Shown in pieces: positions 8,720-17,781 of a stretch of 64,000 nt of DNA. Each line of letters starts with the position of its first letter. The stretch's first letter is position 1. Source of the stretch: Fibrobacter sp. UWB4 (GTDB lineage: Bacteria > Fibrobacterota > Fibrobacteria > Fibrobacterales > Fibrobacteraceae); contig NZ_MWQI01000003.1 in NCBI RefSeq assembly GCF_002210345.1, forward strand, positions 248,001 through 312,000. The letters run 5' to 3'. A model generated the notes under the pieces. That model was not told the DNA's origin. It did not search any database and saw only the letters and a list, made by a program, of their open reading frames with translations. The translations under genes were made by a program, and so were the position numbers.

Positions 8720-10540
8720 ATGAAAACTTTCTCCCTCCGCTCTTTACTTGCCGTTCCGATGGCGGCTGCTCTTGCTTTTGCTCTTGTTGCCTGCAATGAA
8801 TCCGGCGATTCCAAATCCAGCCAATCTTCGAAAAAAGGCACCGTCGTTTCTGAAGCCGATTGCCCGATTCTCCCGATTGATTCTACCGCGACCGGCGAGT
8901 TCGACCCGATTGCCTCCAAGGATGCCCGCGCCTGCGGTTCCATCACGCTTTGGGGTTCCGCCATGCCGAAGTCTTTCAACATGTGGGAAGACTATAACAG
9001 CTTCTCTGCCGAACTCATGAACATGATGTTCGAACCGCTCGTGAGCCTGCATACCACTGAAGATCGTGAAGTCGGTATCCTCGCCGACAAGTGGGAAGTC
9101 TCCGAAGACGGCAGAACGTTCACATTCCATGTGGACCCGCGCGCGAAGTGGAGCGACGGCAAGTCGATTACCGCCGAAGATGTGCAGTTCTACTACGATG
9201 TCATCATGGACGAGAAAAACCTCACGCCGATTTTCAAGGTGGGCCTGAGCCGCTTTGAACGCCCGGAAGTCGTCGATAGCTTGACGGTCCGCATGACCGC
9301 GAAGGAATCGCATTGGGGCAACTTCTGGGAAGCCGCCGGCATGCTCGCATTCCCGAAGCACGTGTGGGGAGGCAAGGACTTCAACAAGATTCGTTACGAA
9401 TTCCCGGTGGTCTCTGGCCCGTACATCATCAAGACGTTCCGTGAGGATCGCTTTGTCGAACTCCAGCGCCGTAGCGACTGGTGGGGCTTCAAGAAAAATT
9501 GGAACCACGGCAAGTACAACTTCCAGAAAATCCGCTACCGCTTCATGAACGACCAGACGAAGGCGCTCGAAGCGTTCAAGAAGCAGGACTTCAACGCTTA
9601 CGCCATTTACACGAGCAGCATCTGGATGAAACAGACCGATTTTGATGCTGTCAAGAAGGGCTGGGCTGTCAAGCAGCGCATCTACAACAAGGAACCGATT
9701 GGCTTCCAGGGCATGGCAATCAACCTCCGCAAGCCGCAGTTCCAGGATGTCCGCGTCCGTCGCGCACTTTCGTACCTCTTGAACCGTGAAGCGATGAACG
9801 AAAAGTACATGTACGGCCAGTACTTCCTCCTCAATAGCTACTATCCGGATCTCTGGGCGAATAACCAGAACCCGACAGCACCTGTCTACAGCTACAATCC
9901 CGAAAAGGCTCGTGCGCTCTTTGCTGAAGCGGGCTACAAGGTGAATGGGGAAGGCGTTCTCGAGAAAGACGGCAAGCCGTTTGCCATCAACTTCATCACG
10001 AGCCAGGAGGACTTGCGTCACCTCACGCTTTTCCAGGAAGACTTGAAGAAGGTCGGCGTCGTGGCGACCATCGAACAGATGAGCCAGAGCACGCTCCGCA
10101 AGCGCTTGGACGATGCCGACTTTGACCTTTACTGGGTGAACTGGGGCGCTGGCCGCCTCCGCGACCCGGAAGCAAGCTGGATCTCTACGACCGCTATGCA
10201 GAAAGGAACGAACAATCTCTCCGGCGTTCAAGACCCCATTGTCGATAGCCTCATCAATTTGCAGAAGACGGAATTTGACCTCGCAAAGCGCAACGAAATC
10301 CTCAAGGCGCTTGACAACCGCCTTGCCGAAATCGTCCCGTACGTGCTCATGTGGCAATGCGACCACCACCGTATCCTCTACTGGAACCGTTACGGCACCC
10401 CCGAAAAGATTCTCGACCAGTTCAACCGCGAAGATGCAATTCCCGTTTACTGGTGGGTCGATCCGGTCAAGTCCGCAGCGCTTGACAAGGCGATGAAATC
10501 CGGTGAATCGCTCCCGATTCCGCCGTTCGATATCCGCTAA
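8720..10540 (+). CDS. ABC transporter substrate-binding lipoprotein, family 5 (peptide/nickel type)
   Basis: A periplasmic or outer-face lipoprotein that would deliver a peptide, nickel or oligosaccharide ligand to an ABC importer. Signal peptide with lipobox ALVAC (Cys25), then a Ser/Lys-rich tether. The body has family-5 features: an N-terminal SFNMWEDYNSFSAELMNMMFEPLV segment, DKWEVSEDGRTFTFHVDPRAKWSDGKSITAEDVQFYYD, and RVRRALSYLLNREAMNEKY. 606 residues is typical to slightly long. No permease or ATPase genes are adjacent, so it is an orphan here; ligand cannot be assigned. Confidence 0.92.
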   Translation: MKTFSLRSLLAVPMAAALAFALVACNESGDSKSSQSSKKGTVVSEADCPILPIDSTATGEFDPIASKDARACGSITLWGSAMPKSFNMWEDYNSFSAELMNMMFEPLVSLHTTEDREVGILADKWEVSEDGRTFTFHVDPRAKWSDGKSITAEDVQFYYDVIMDEKNLTPIFKVGLSRFERPEVVDSLTVRMTAKESHWGNFWEAAGMLAFPKHVWGGKDFNKIRYEFPVVSGPYIIKTFREDRFVELQRRSDWWGFKKNWNHGKYNFQKIRYRFMNDQTKALEAFKKQDFNAYAIYTSSIWMKQTDFDAVKKGWAVKQRIYNKEPIGFQGMAINLRKPQFQDVRVRRALSYLLNREAMNEKYMYGQYFLLNSYYPDLWANNQNPTAPVYSYNPEKARALFAEAGYKVNGEGVLEKDGKPFAINFITSQEDLRHLTLFQEDLKKVGVVATIEQMSQSTLRKRLDDADFDLYWVNWGAGRLRDPEASWISTTAMQKGTNNLSGVQDPIVDSLINLQKTEFDLAKRNEILKALDNRLAEIVPYVLMWQCDHHRILYWNRYGTPEKILDQFNREDAIPVYWWVDPVKSAALDKAMKSGESLPIPPFDIR

Positions 10541-10567
10541 CCCGCGCGCATCTCGTTGCCGCATCCC

Positions 10568-10634
10568 GTCATCCTGAGCGCGTTCGCGCACAGTTCCTAC
10601 AGCGTTTGTCATGCCCGCCACTGCGCGGGCATCT
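10568..10634. repeat. Two dispersed intergenic repeat elements
   Basis: A partial GTCATCCTGAGCG element (10568-10592) is followed by a TGTCATGCCCGCCACTGCGCGGGCATCTCC hairpin element (about 10606-10635). Non-coding. Confidence 0.7.
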
Positions 10635-10657
10635 CCATCTCGTCAGTCTCGAAACGC

Positions 10658-10684
10658 AAAAGTCCCGGCATAGCCGGGACTTTT
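10658..10684 (+). terminator. Bidirectional terminator-like hairpin
   Basis: AAAAGTCCCGGC / GCCGGGACTTTT, perfect 12-bp stem, lying between convergent genes, so it can serve both directions. Confidence 0.85.
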
Positions 10685-10718
10685 CACATACATATTGGTA
10701 GTGTACCTTTAAAATTAT

Positions 10719-11492
10719 TTATTTGAAGCTTGCGTTGAACGAAGCAGACAATGTAATCGGCGTTTTTGTATTGTCATCGCATGTGGCGGCGAGATAGTCG
10801 TCACCCAAGGTGAACGAAGCGCTTACGTCAAAGGAGAACATCTGGTTGATTTTGATGTTGGCGCCTACATACGGAGATACGCCGACATCGCCGCTGGTCT
10901 CGCCGTCCTTGTGCCCGTTAGCCTGCGGGTTGGTCAAGATTATATTCATTGTTGCGCCGAAGTACGGGGTTACAACCGGAGAAACATTGGGGTCCAGTTC
11001 TGCATTGAGGCTCAAAACCATCGGCGGCTTCTTGTGGTTGCTGCCTTCGGTAATGATAGTGAGTCCTACTTCAGATCCGAGAGCTACGGCTCCAAAGTCC
11101 TTGGAGTACTGTCCGCCAAAGTAGAAGCTAAAACCGTCATCGTTGATGGCGTCCTTGCCGGTCGGAAAAGTTACATCGAGGAATGCGGCTACAGTCGAGA
11201 TGATCTGGTAACGTCCGCCAAAAGTCAGGTTCTTCATGCCTTCCTTGTCGGCGTCATGGCCTTCCCAACGGGTGACGACTGTAAAGGGAAGTTTCAAGTA
11301 CAGTTCTAGGTTCTGGACAGGGACAAAGCGACCTTTTGCTGAAAGACCGAGGTCTTTCCAGTCGCCTTGCATCGTGAAGTCCGAGACGATTTTGACTTCG
11401 CCGCTTTGTGCGGCAGGGACTGGGAAGTTGCTGAAAGTTGCGAAGCTAGATGTAGCGAGTACAGCTGCACCCATAAGAATTTTTCTTAACAT
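10719..11492 (-). CDS. Exported beta-barrel-like envelope protein, unknown function
   Basis: Signal peptide MLRKILMGAAVLATSSFA, then about 235 residues of alternating aromatic/hydrophobic strands (LELYLKLPFTVVT, FSFYFGGQYSK, FSFDVSASFTLG) ending in SASFNASFK, a terminal Phe-rich strand typical of outer-membrane barrels. The ATG at 11492 has GGAG 5 bases upstream; an ATG 15 bases earlier (11507) lacks this. It shares the ATSSFAT signal end and overall plan with the next gene (11619..12437), so the two are probably diverged paralogues. No enzyme motif seen. Confidence 0.65.
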   Translation of the reverse strand: MLRKILMGAAVLATSSFATFSNFPVPAAQSGEVKIVSDFTMQGDWKDLGLSAKGRFVPVQNLELYLKLPFTVVTRWEGHDADKEGMKNLTFGGRYQIISTVAAFLDVTFPTGKDAINDDGFSFYFGGQYSKDFGAVALGSEVGLTIITEGSNHKKPPMVLSLNAELDPNVSPVVTPYFGATMNIILTNPQANGHKDGETSGDVGVSPYVGANIKINQMFSFDVSASFTLGDDYLAATCDDNTKTPITLSASFNASFK

Positions 11493-11568
11493 AACATCTC
11501 CATACATGAGTTTTGCGGCAAATATAATTAAAAACTATAGGGAAAAATGATGTTATGTAAAATAAAAG

Positions 11569-11594
11569 AAACCAGCCGAAAAATCGACTGGTTT
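11569..11594 (-). terminator. Terminator hairpin between the paralogous envelope genes
   Basis: AAACCAGCCGA / TCGACTGGTTT hairpin with A/T flanks, just downstream of 11619..12437 on its strand. Confidence 0.7.
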
Positions 11595-11618
11595 TAAAGT
11601 GAAATTGACCGGGAAAAA

Positions 11619-12437
11619 TTAGAACTTGAATTCCATATCAAGCGCAAATCCGAGGGCGTCGCCTTCCATGGGGACCTCGCGGAAGCCTTCGTTGTTTTTA
11701 CGGTGGTTCAGGTCCTGGCTACGAAGGATAATTTGACCGTTGAGCGCAATGTTCTTGTTGAGTTCAAAGTTTGCACCAACCCAGAATTTCCACTGGTCAG
11801 ACCAGTCGTCGCGCAAGTCCTTGTCGTGGTCTTCGGATTCAAAAATGCGCAGCCAGAACTGAGTGCCGACTAAAAGAGTCAATGGCGCCGAAGGAAGCTT
11901 GTAGTCGAATTCTGCGCCCAGGTGCAGTTCAAGACCTCTTTCCAGGTCGTGATGCTCGAATCCCCAGAAAATACCTGCTTCAGTACCGTAGGAGGCTCCC
12001 TTTATCGCGTCGATGGCCTTGTTGTGCTGGGCGCCAAAGTAAAGGAATATTTCGCCTTGGCTTGGAGGAGTCGTTCCATCGTTTCTTTCGCGTCCAATGG
12101 GGAGATTGAAGTCAAGGAAGAAGTATAGTTCCGGATCTAAGGCGTAGCGCGCTCCGATGATCAAGTCGCGAAGCCCATAGCCGCCTTCAGCGCAGGCGTC
12201 GCATTCAGTTTCGCCCCAGAACTGGAAACCGAAACTCTGGATGGAAAGTTCGACCTTTGGTGCTATGTTCATTCGTGCACCGACTTTGAGACCCATTTGA
12301 GACCAGTCGTCATCCATGTCGTAATAAAGCCCGGCCTTGACGGATCCCTGGTTCCCGTCTAGGAGGCTAAAGTAATCCCACGTTGCAAAGCTGGATGTGG
12401 CAATCGCAGCTGCCAAGAGAATGACCTTTTTTATCAT
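11619..12437 (-). CDS. Exported beta-barrel-like envelope protein, unknown function
   Basis: Signal peptide MIKKVILLAAAIATSSFA. The mature part alternates amphipathic strands (VELSIQSFGFQFWGE, LYFFLDFNLPIGR, GEIFLYFGAQ, FWVGANFELNKNIALNGQIILRS) and ends ALDMEFKF, with C-terminal Phe as in outer-membrane barrels. One Cys pair (CDAC) is present near residue 80. It is similar in signal peptide, size and strand pattern to 10719..11492, read in the same direction 127 bases upstream of it. Function unknown. Confidence 0.65.
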   Translation of the reverse strand: MIKKVILLAAAIATSSFATWDYFSLLDGNQGSVKAGLYYDMDDDWSQMGLKVGARMNIAPKVELSIQSFGFQFWGETECDACAEGGYGLRDLIIGARYALDPELYFFLDFNLPIGRERNDGTTPPSQGEIFLYFGAQHNKAIDAIKGASYGTEAGIFWGFEHHDLERGLELHLGAEFDYKLPSAPLTLLVGTQFWLRIFESEDHDKDLRDDWSDQWKFWVGANFELNKNIALNGQIILRSQDLNHRKNNEGFREVPMEGDALGFALDMEFKF

Positions 12438-12659
12438 TTTTGCTCCTATGAAATGCTTGAATGGCTGTTTTCAATTTAGCAATAGAAATCGAAGCTTGCA
12501 AATGATGTATATGAGAATTTCCTCATATCGTGTTTATAGTCACAAATGATATTTTTTGTTTGCATTGCGCTTGCAAAAGTTGCTACAAAAGGTATTTTTA
12601 CAGGCAGAGAGGCTCGCTGTAATCTGTCTTTAGCGCGCAAAAAATTTTAGAGGGCTTGA
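12438..12659. promoter_or_regulatory. Divergent promoter region
   Basis: AT-rich 222-base spacer between 11619..12437 (minus) and the large surface protein gene (plus). AGAGGG at about 12649-12654 serves as ribosome binding site for the ATG at 12660. Specific promoter boxes were not assigned. Confidence 0.4.
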
Positions 12660-15600
12660 ATGAATTATTTAACACGTCTGCTGCTTGGTTTAGGTTTGGC
12701 TATCCCGATGTCTGCACTTGCTGCGGAACCCCCGCTGAATTGGGCCAAGTCCGTGTATTTGAATCTTGGCTATAGCGCCGCAGATAACGCTCTTTACCTG
12801 AAACAGAAAAATGAAAAATGTACCATCGGATCGGTAAATGAGGATGGCGTTGAATGCGTCAATTTTGCGCAGGTGAAGGCTGATTTCCCCGTGTCGGATG
12901 CTTTCGTTAAAGTACTTCGTATGGATCTTGGTGGGAACAAGTTTGGATTTCGATGGAGAACGAATCCCGATCCCGATATGAAACAGTCATCCACCTTGGT
13001 CTTGGCGTCCAATCTTGATTTCCATGAGCTTCAAGCCGGGGTCTGTGTAGAAGATCATTTCGCGCCTGATTTTACAGGAAAGGTATTTGATGGTAGCGGC
13101 TATATTATTTCAAATCTCTGCAAGACCATCGATGACCAGACGGGTTCCTCGGTAGGCTTGTTTAAGGAGATTTCTAATGCTATCGTTAAGAACGTGGCTT
13201 TTTCAGATGTGCAATTTGTGACTTCGACGTTGAACCCTTCTGACTTGGGAACTAAGTATTACCCTGTTGGGGCGCTTGCCGGAAAAATTTTTAGGAGTAG
13301 TGTAGAAGGTGTTGATTTTACCAATGTTGTTATTCAGGGGCCGCTAGCTGGTGGTCTTGCTGGGGTCATTGAAGAATCCTTGATTTCGGGTTTTTGGTCA
13401 TTTGGAACTAATAACGTAGTAAATGTTTCAAATGAAATTGCGGTGACCGATGGCTATGTCGGTGAATGTGAAGGTTGCAATATTTCATATACAAAAGGTT
13501 ACAAGGCCCTTGTCGGCGGTCTTGCCGGTGTCGCTTATCAAACCTCTTTTGACAACATCAATTTGCAGGTCGATGTCCGAAACAAGGCTGCTGTTGACTT
13601 GTCGAGCGTGGGTGGCCTTGTGGGCCTGTATGTCACCAAGGGTAACCAGAATAATGAAGATTACAAAGAATTTAAAATCACTAAGATTTCTATCAAGGGT
13701 CCCAATAAAGCGTCGGGACCTGTTGTTGCTGGTGGTATATCAATGGGTGGCTTGCTTGGAGAGGTTAAGCGGATTGATTCGAATAACTACCCTAAATCAA
13801 GTTTGATTATCCAGGAGGCAAAGGTCGAAAATCTGAAAGCTTCGCAAAGCATATTCAAAAAGACTTTACCTAAAGCTACTTATCTTGGCGGCCTTATAGG
13901 GAACGGTGATATATGCAATAGTGGAAAGCTAGAAATATCGAACTCTTCTGTAACGGATTTCGAGATTACTGAAGCCGTGAAGAAAAATGGAATTTATCAG
14001 TATTATATTGGTGGCATTGCCGGTTATGCAGGGTGTGACCATGTGAATAATTCGTCATCGACTGATTTGTATTTGACACTTACAAAGTCAAAGGCTACGG
14101 GTTCGATTAATCTGAGTGCCAAGGAACCCGATATTGCGTCGACCGCTGAAGTTCATGTATCGGCTTCGATTGGTGGCCTTGTGGGTGCGGCTGTTATTGC
14201 CGGAAATGAAAATGCTGTGGCTGAGAACGAGATAAGCGTTGGCATTACTTACGATGTAAAGAAAACGAATGCTAAAATAGCCGAAGCTTCGGAGAAGGTT
14301 TATATTGGCGGTGCGTTTGGTACTGTGAATACGTATAATTCGTCGGCTGTGGTAAAAGGCTTGCGTTCTTCAAACTACATCAAGGTTGTCGATGATGGTG
14401 TTGACTCCTATGTGGGTGGAGTTGTTGGTAAATTCCCATTGATTAGCAGTGGTGATTCGAAGATTTCGTTTAAGGATGTTCAGGTCGTGCCGAGAAGTTC
14501 AAAGAAATCGATTCTTTTGGACTATGAAGCTTATGGTACTCCTGGATATGACAGCTATGCCTCTGTGGGTGGTCTCTGCGGAGATTGTTCTCTGATTGGT
14601 GAAATTGTACAAAGTTCGGTCAAGGGACATTTTAACAAACTAGATGGCGCTAACGGATCTTTTGAGAAAAAGGCTTTTAGCCTGGGTGGTCTTGTCGGTA
14701 AATCAAGAGCATCAGAAGCAATAACTGTAAAGAACACTTATTCGGATGGTAACATTTCTGATGGGTTTGCCGTTGAAAAAGCTGATGAAGAAGCTCCCAA
14801 AAATAAAGTGGGTTACTTGTTTGGCGAAATCCCGGGAATTCAAGGACAAAAAGAATCCATACTTATTTCGAATTTCCATTATGGTGTAGATAACGTTGCT
14901 GCTATTGGTGATGCGGATGGTTCCAGTGTTAAGAACTTTACAGAGGGCAATTTTGGCGAATTCACCGCTACAAATAATGTGCGCAATGGTGCAAAAACGG
15001 AATTGACGGCTAAAAATAACGGCTATGTCTCTAAAGACTACATGGAATCTTCAAATTTTGCAGCATTCCTGAACAGCCCCTGGACTGAAACCGAAGACCT
15101 CGTGTGGGCCTATTCTAATGATGCGGGGGGATTGCCGTTCTTTGGAACTCCATCGACGGGGCAGGTTGTGTTGACTGTTCCTGTTGTGTTCAAGGATGGT
15201 GAATCTGTTCTATCGGTCAAAATTGGGAATAAAGTTGTTGATGTTCAAGATGTGAAAGTTGGCGGTGCCGCCGTGGCTCCTGCAACTCCTGCGCCGAAGG
15301 ATGGCAAGTGCTTTGACAAGTGGAGCGAAGACTATACTCACATCATGGCTGCGGTAGATATTCTTGCCCAATATAAGGTTTGCACGTATACAGTTGTGTT
15401 TACAAATGAAGATGGGACGAAAACATTTGATACGCAGACGGTTGAATACAACAAAAATGCAACCGCTCCTACGGATCTAGAATTGCCCGAAGGCCAGTGC
15501 TTCGACAGCTGGGACGGAACTTATACAAGTGTAAAGTCTGATTTGACCATTAAGGCCAAAACCGCTCCTTGCACCTATACGGTTAAATTTACAGATGAAG

Positions 15601-17735
15601 CCGGAACAATGGTCTTTAAGACGCAGACTGTTGAATACAACAAAGATGCAACCGCTCCTACAGATCTAAAATTGCCCGAAGGCAAGTGCTTCGACAGCTG
15701 GGACGGAACTTATACAAGTGTAAAGTCTGATTTGACCATTAAGGCCAAAACGGCTCCTTGCACCTATACGGTTGAATTTACGGATGAAGCCGGAACAAAG
15801 GTCTTTAAGAAGCAGACTGTTGAATACAACAAGGATGCGACGGCTCCTACGGAACTGGATTTGCCTGAAGGCAAGTGCTTCGATAGCTGGGATGGAATTT
15901 ATACAAATGTAAAGGCTGATCTGACCGTCAAGGTGAAGACTAAAGCTTGCGGAAATTCCAGCAGTTCTAGCAGCGGAAATACTTCGGAATCCTCGAGTTC
16001 TTCGAGTGCTGGCAATGGCGGCAATTCTTCTAGCGCTGGTAACGGCAACGCATCTAGTAGCAGCGCCGGCAATGACAAATCGAGTTCTAGCAGTTCAGAG
16101 AAAAAGTACCTGCACGAAATTGCCAAGCCGACGGCGACGCAGGACGGCAAGGCTCTTCGCATGGAATTCGATAACCAGCTTGCGAATATGTCTGAAAAGG
16201 TGGATTGCCACATTCAGGTGGTTTCGGAGGCCGGAATCTACCTCGATACAGTGGTCGATGGAAAAACGGTGGGTGGGGTTAAGAACGGAACCTGGCGCCT
16301 TGACCCGGCACCTGCTGGCGAATACACCGTGTTCATCACGCTTAAGGATGGTGTTGATTCCATCCCCTATCAAAAGACTTTCAAGTCTATAGAGAAACGC
16401 GAACTCGCCACCAATTCCTGGCAGACGCTTTCGCTGTACGCCTTCTGCCAAAACAAGGGCGAAGAATGTCTGTCAGATCTGGAAGAACGTTTTGCTCGCA
16501 AGCTGAATAACAGGGCCGCCGAACAGTGTGAAGAAATGAAGTCCAAAGTCAAGCGTGGCAACGCTCCTGACAATGATCAGTTCTATCGTGAAATAGATGA
16601 AGTCTGTGCCCAGGCGAATAGCTCGGAAGTCTCGACATCGATTTACTGGTGGGATGAAACGAACCCAATCGGTGATTATTGGCAGTACCGCAAGTTTAGC
16701 GTGAACGACAAGTTCGATTCTACTCGCGGTTACTGGTATGGCCCGATAAATAGCGAACCTTTGGTGATGAGTCTACAGACGCCCAACATGAAAGATGAAA
16801 TTGTCTGGCGCCTGGAAAACAAGTTCTCTGGCTGGAATCTTGTGGCAAATCCGTTTGGCTGGTTTGTCAAGCTTCCGGAAGACGAAAAGTTGACGTTCTG
16901 CCGCTGGAATCCGGAAACTAGCGGATATGTTCCCGCTGATACGCTTGAACCTTATGAAGCTATTTGGGTGCATACGGAAAAGCCTATGACGTACCGCATT
17001 CCGCTGAAGGCTGTTATCGTTCTCGAAGACGAAAAGGGAAAGAAGTCCTTGAACAAGAACGCCGCACCAGACGACTGGAATCTCCGCGTCGTCCTGGCAG
17101 ACAATAACGGCAAACGCGACTCCTGGAACGAACTTGCTGTGGGTTCTGCCTCGTCCTTGAGTGAACCGCCGGCAGGTATGGGGGACCGTGTGAACCTCTC
17201 CATTGTCGAAGGCAAAAAGCGCCTTGCCAAGAGCGTAAAGCAGAATGCAGACGATCTTGAGTGGAATCTCGAAGCTAGCGCAACGACAATGCGCGATGGT
17301 CACTTGAGTTTTGAAGGTCTCGAAAGCGTCTGGGCAAAGGGCCTGCGCGTTTATGCGACGGTCGATAATGAAACTGTCGAGATTGCAAAAGACCGTCCGC
17401 TGGATGTAACGCTCTCGTCGAAAGCGAAGAATATCTCTGTTCGAGTGACCAAGAGTGCAGTAGTCTCTGGAGTCTCGAAGAATCTCCTCAAGGGACTCCG
17501 CGTGAACCAGACTCCGAACGTCCTGAACGTCGGTTTCGATGCAGCCTCCAAGCTCGCCGGTGCCAAGGTGAAAATTAGCGTCGTGGGTATCGATGGCCGA
17601 ATCGTTGCGACGGGCAAGTCTACTGTTAATGCGGGCACGAACGCCATCTCCATGAAAAAGCCCAAGCAGGGCGTCTACTTCGTGAAGGTCAAGGTCGGAA
17701 GCCTTAGCGCCGTTACCCGCGTTATGGTCCGATAA
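12660..17735 (+). CDS. Large secreted surface protein: GLUG-like repeats, InlB-B-type tandem repeats, Ser-rich linker, sorting-type C-terminus
   Basis: 1691 residues. Signal peptide 1-22 (ending SALAA). Residues about 100-800 contain many GGL-V/A-G units spaced by beta-rich sequence, as in GLUG-repeat adhesins. Residues about 845-1095 hold one degenerate and three near-identical units of 63 residues (Cys-Thr-Tyr-Thr-Val ... Cys-Phe-Asp-Ser-Trp-Asp-Gly), an InlB B-repeat-like fold. A Ser/Gly/Asn linker covers about 1099-1148, then a globular part of about 450 residues with several Trp-rich strands. The last 80 residues (KISVVGIDGRIVATG...GVYFVKVKVG...RVMVR) resemble a type IX secretion (type A) sorting domain. 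Probably an adhesin or fibre-contact protein; role is inference. Confidence 0.75.
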   Translation: MNYLTRLLLGLGLAIPMSALAAEPPLNWAKSVYLNLGYSAADNALYLKQKNEKCTIGSVNEDGVECVNFAQVKADFPVSDAFVKVLRMDLGGNKFGFRWRTNPDPDMKQSSTLVLASNLDFHELQAGVCVEDHFAPDFTGKVFDGSGYIISNLCKTIDDQTGSSVGLFKEISNAIVKNVAFSDVQFVTSTLNPSDLGTKYYPVGALAGKIFRSSVEGVDFTNVVIQGPLAGGLAGVIEESLISGFWSFGTNNVVNVSNEIAVTDGYVGECEGCNISYTKGYKALVGGLAGVAYQTSFDNINLQVDVRNKAAVDLSSVGGLVGLYVTKGNQNNEDYKEFKITKISIKGPNKASGPVVAGGISMGGLLGEVKRIDSNNYPKSSLIIQEAKVENLKASQSIFKKTLPKATYLGGLIGNGDICNSGKLEISNSSVTDFEITEAVKKNGIYQYYIGGIAGYAGCDHVNNSSSTDLYLTLTKSKATGSINLSAKEPDIASTAEVHVSASIGGLVGAAVIAGNENAVAENEISVGITYDVKKTNAKIAEASEKVYIGGAFGTVNTYNSSAVVKGLRSSNYIKVVDDGVDSYVGGVVGKFPLISSGDSKISFKDVQVVPRSSKKSILLDYEAYGTPGYDSYASVGGLCGDCSLIGEIVQSSVKGHFNKLDGANGSFEKKAFSLGGLVGKSRASEAITVKNTYSDGNISDGFAVEKADEEAPKNKVGYLFGEIPGIQGQKESILISNFHYGVDNVAAIGDADGSSVKNFTEGNFGEFTATNNVRNGAKTELTAKNNGYVSKDYMESSNFAAFLNSPWTETEDLVWAYSNDAGGLPFFGTPSTGQVVLTVPVVFKDGESVLSVKIGNKVVDVQDVKVGGAAVAPATPAPKDGKCFDKWSEDYTHIMAAVDILAQYKVCTYTVVFTNEDGTKTFDTQTVEYNKNATAPTDLELPEGQCFDSWDGTYTSVKSDLTIKAKTAPCTYTVKFTDEAGTMVFKTQTVEYNKDATAPTDLKLPEGKCFDSWDGTYTSVKSDLTIKAKTAPCTYTVEFTDEAGTKVFKKQTVEYNKDATAPTELDLPEGKCFDSWDGIYTNVKADLTVKVKTKACGNSSSSSSGNTSESSSSSSAGNGGNSSSAGNGNASSSSAGNDKSSSSSSEKKYLHEIAKPTATQDGKALRMEFDNQLANMSEKVDCHIQVVSEAGIYLDTVVDGKTVGGVKNGTWRLDPAPAGEYTVFITLKDGVDSIPYQKTFKSIEKRELATNSWQTLSLYAFCQNKGEECLSDLEERFARKLNNRAAEQCEEMKSKVKRGNAPDNDQFYREIDEVCAQANSSEVSTSIYWWDETNPIGDYWQYRKFSVNDKFDSTRGYWYGPINSEPLVMSLQTPNMKDEIVWRLENKFSGWNLVANPFGWFVKLPEDEKLTFCRWNPETSGYVPADTLEPYEAIWVHTEKPMTYRIPLKAVIVLEDEKGKKSLNKNAAPDDWNLRVVLADNNGKRDSWNELAVGSASSLSEPPAGMGDRVNLSIVEGKKRLAKSVKQNADDLEWNLEASATTMRDGHLSFEGLESVWAKGLRVYATVDNETVEIAKDRPLDVTLSSKAKNISVRVTKSAVVSGVSKNLLKGLRVNQTPNVLNVGFDAASKLAGAKVKISVVGIDGRIVATGKSTVNAGTNAISMKKPKQGVYFVKVKVGSLSAVTRVMVR
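15192..15950 (+). repeat. Tandem 189-bp coding repeats in the surface protein gene
   Basis: Unit starts at 15381, 15570 and 15759 are exactly 189 bases (63 codons) apart and nearly identical at the DNA level. A more diverged copy precedes them from about 15192. Each unit begins with TGCAC-TATAC-GTT coding CTYTV. Confidence 0.9.
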
Positions 17736-17781
17736 ATCAGTCTAGCCGAACGCAAGTTTAATTACTAAATTTGCGCTCGTT

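Noticed and set aside
8744-10621. Long open frame on the minus strand opposite the solute-binding protein gene
   Set aside because: It mirrors the codon bias of the real plus-strand gene, which has a lipobox and clear family motifs; no domain visible in the antisense product.
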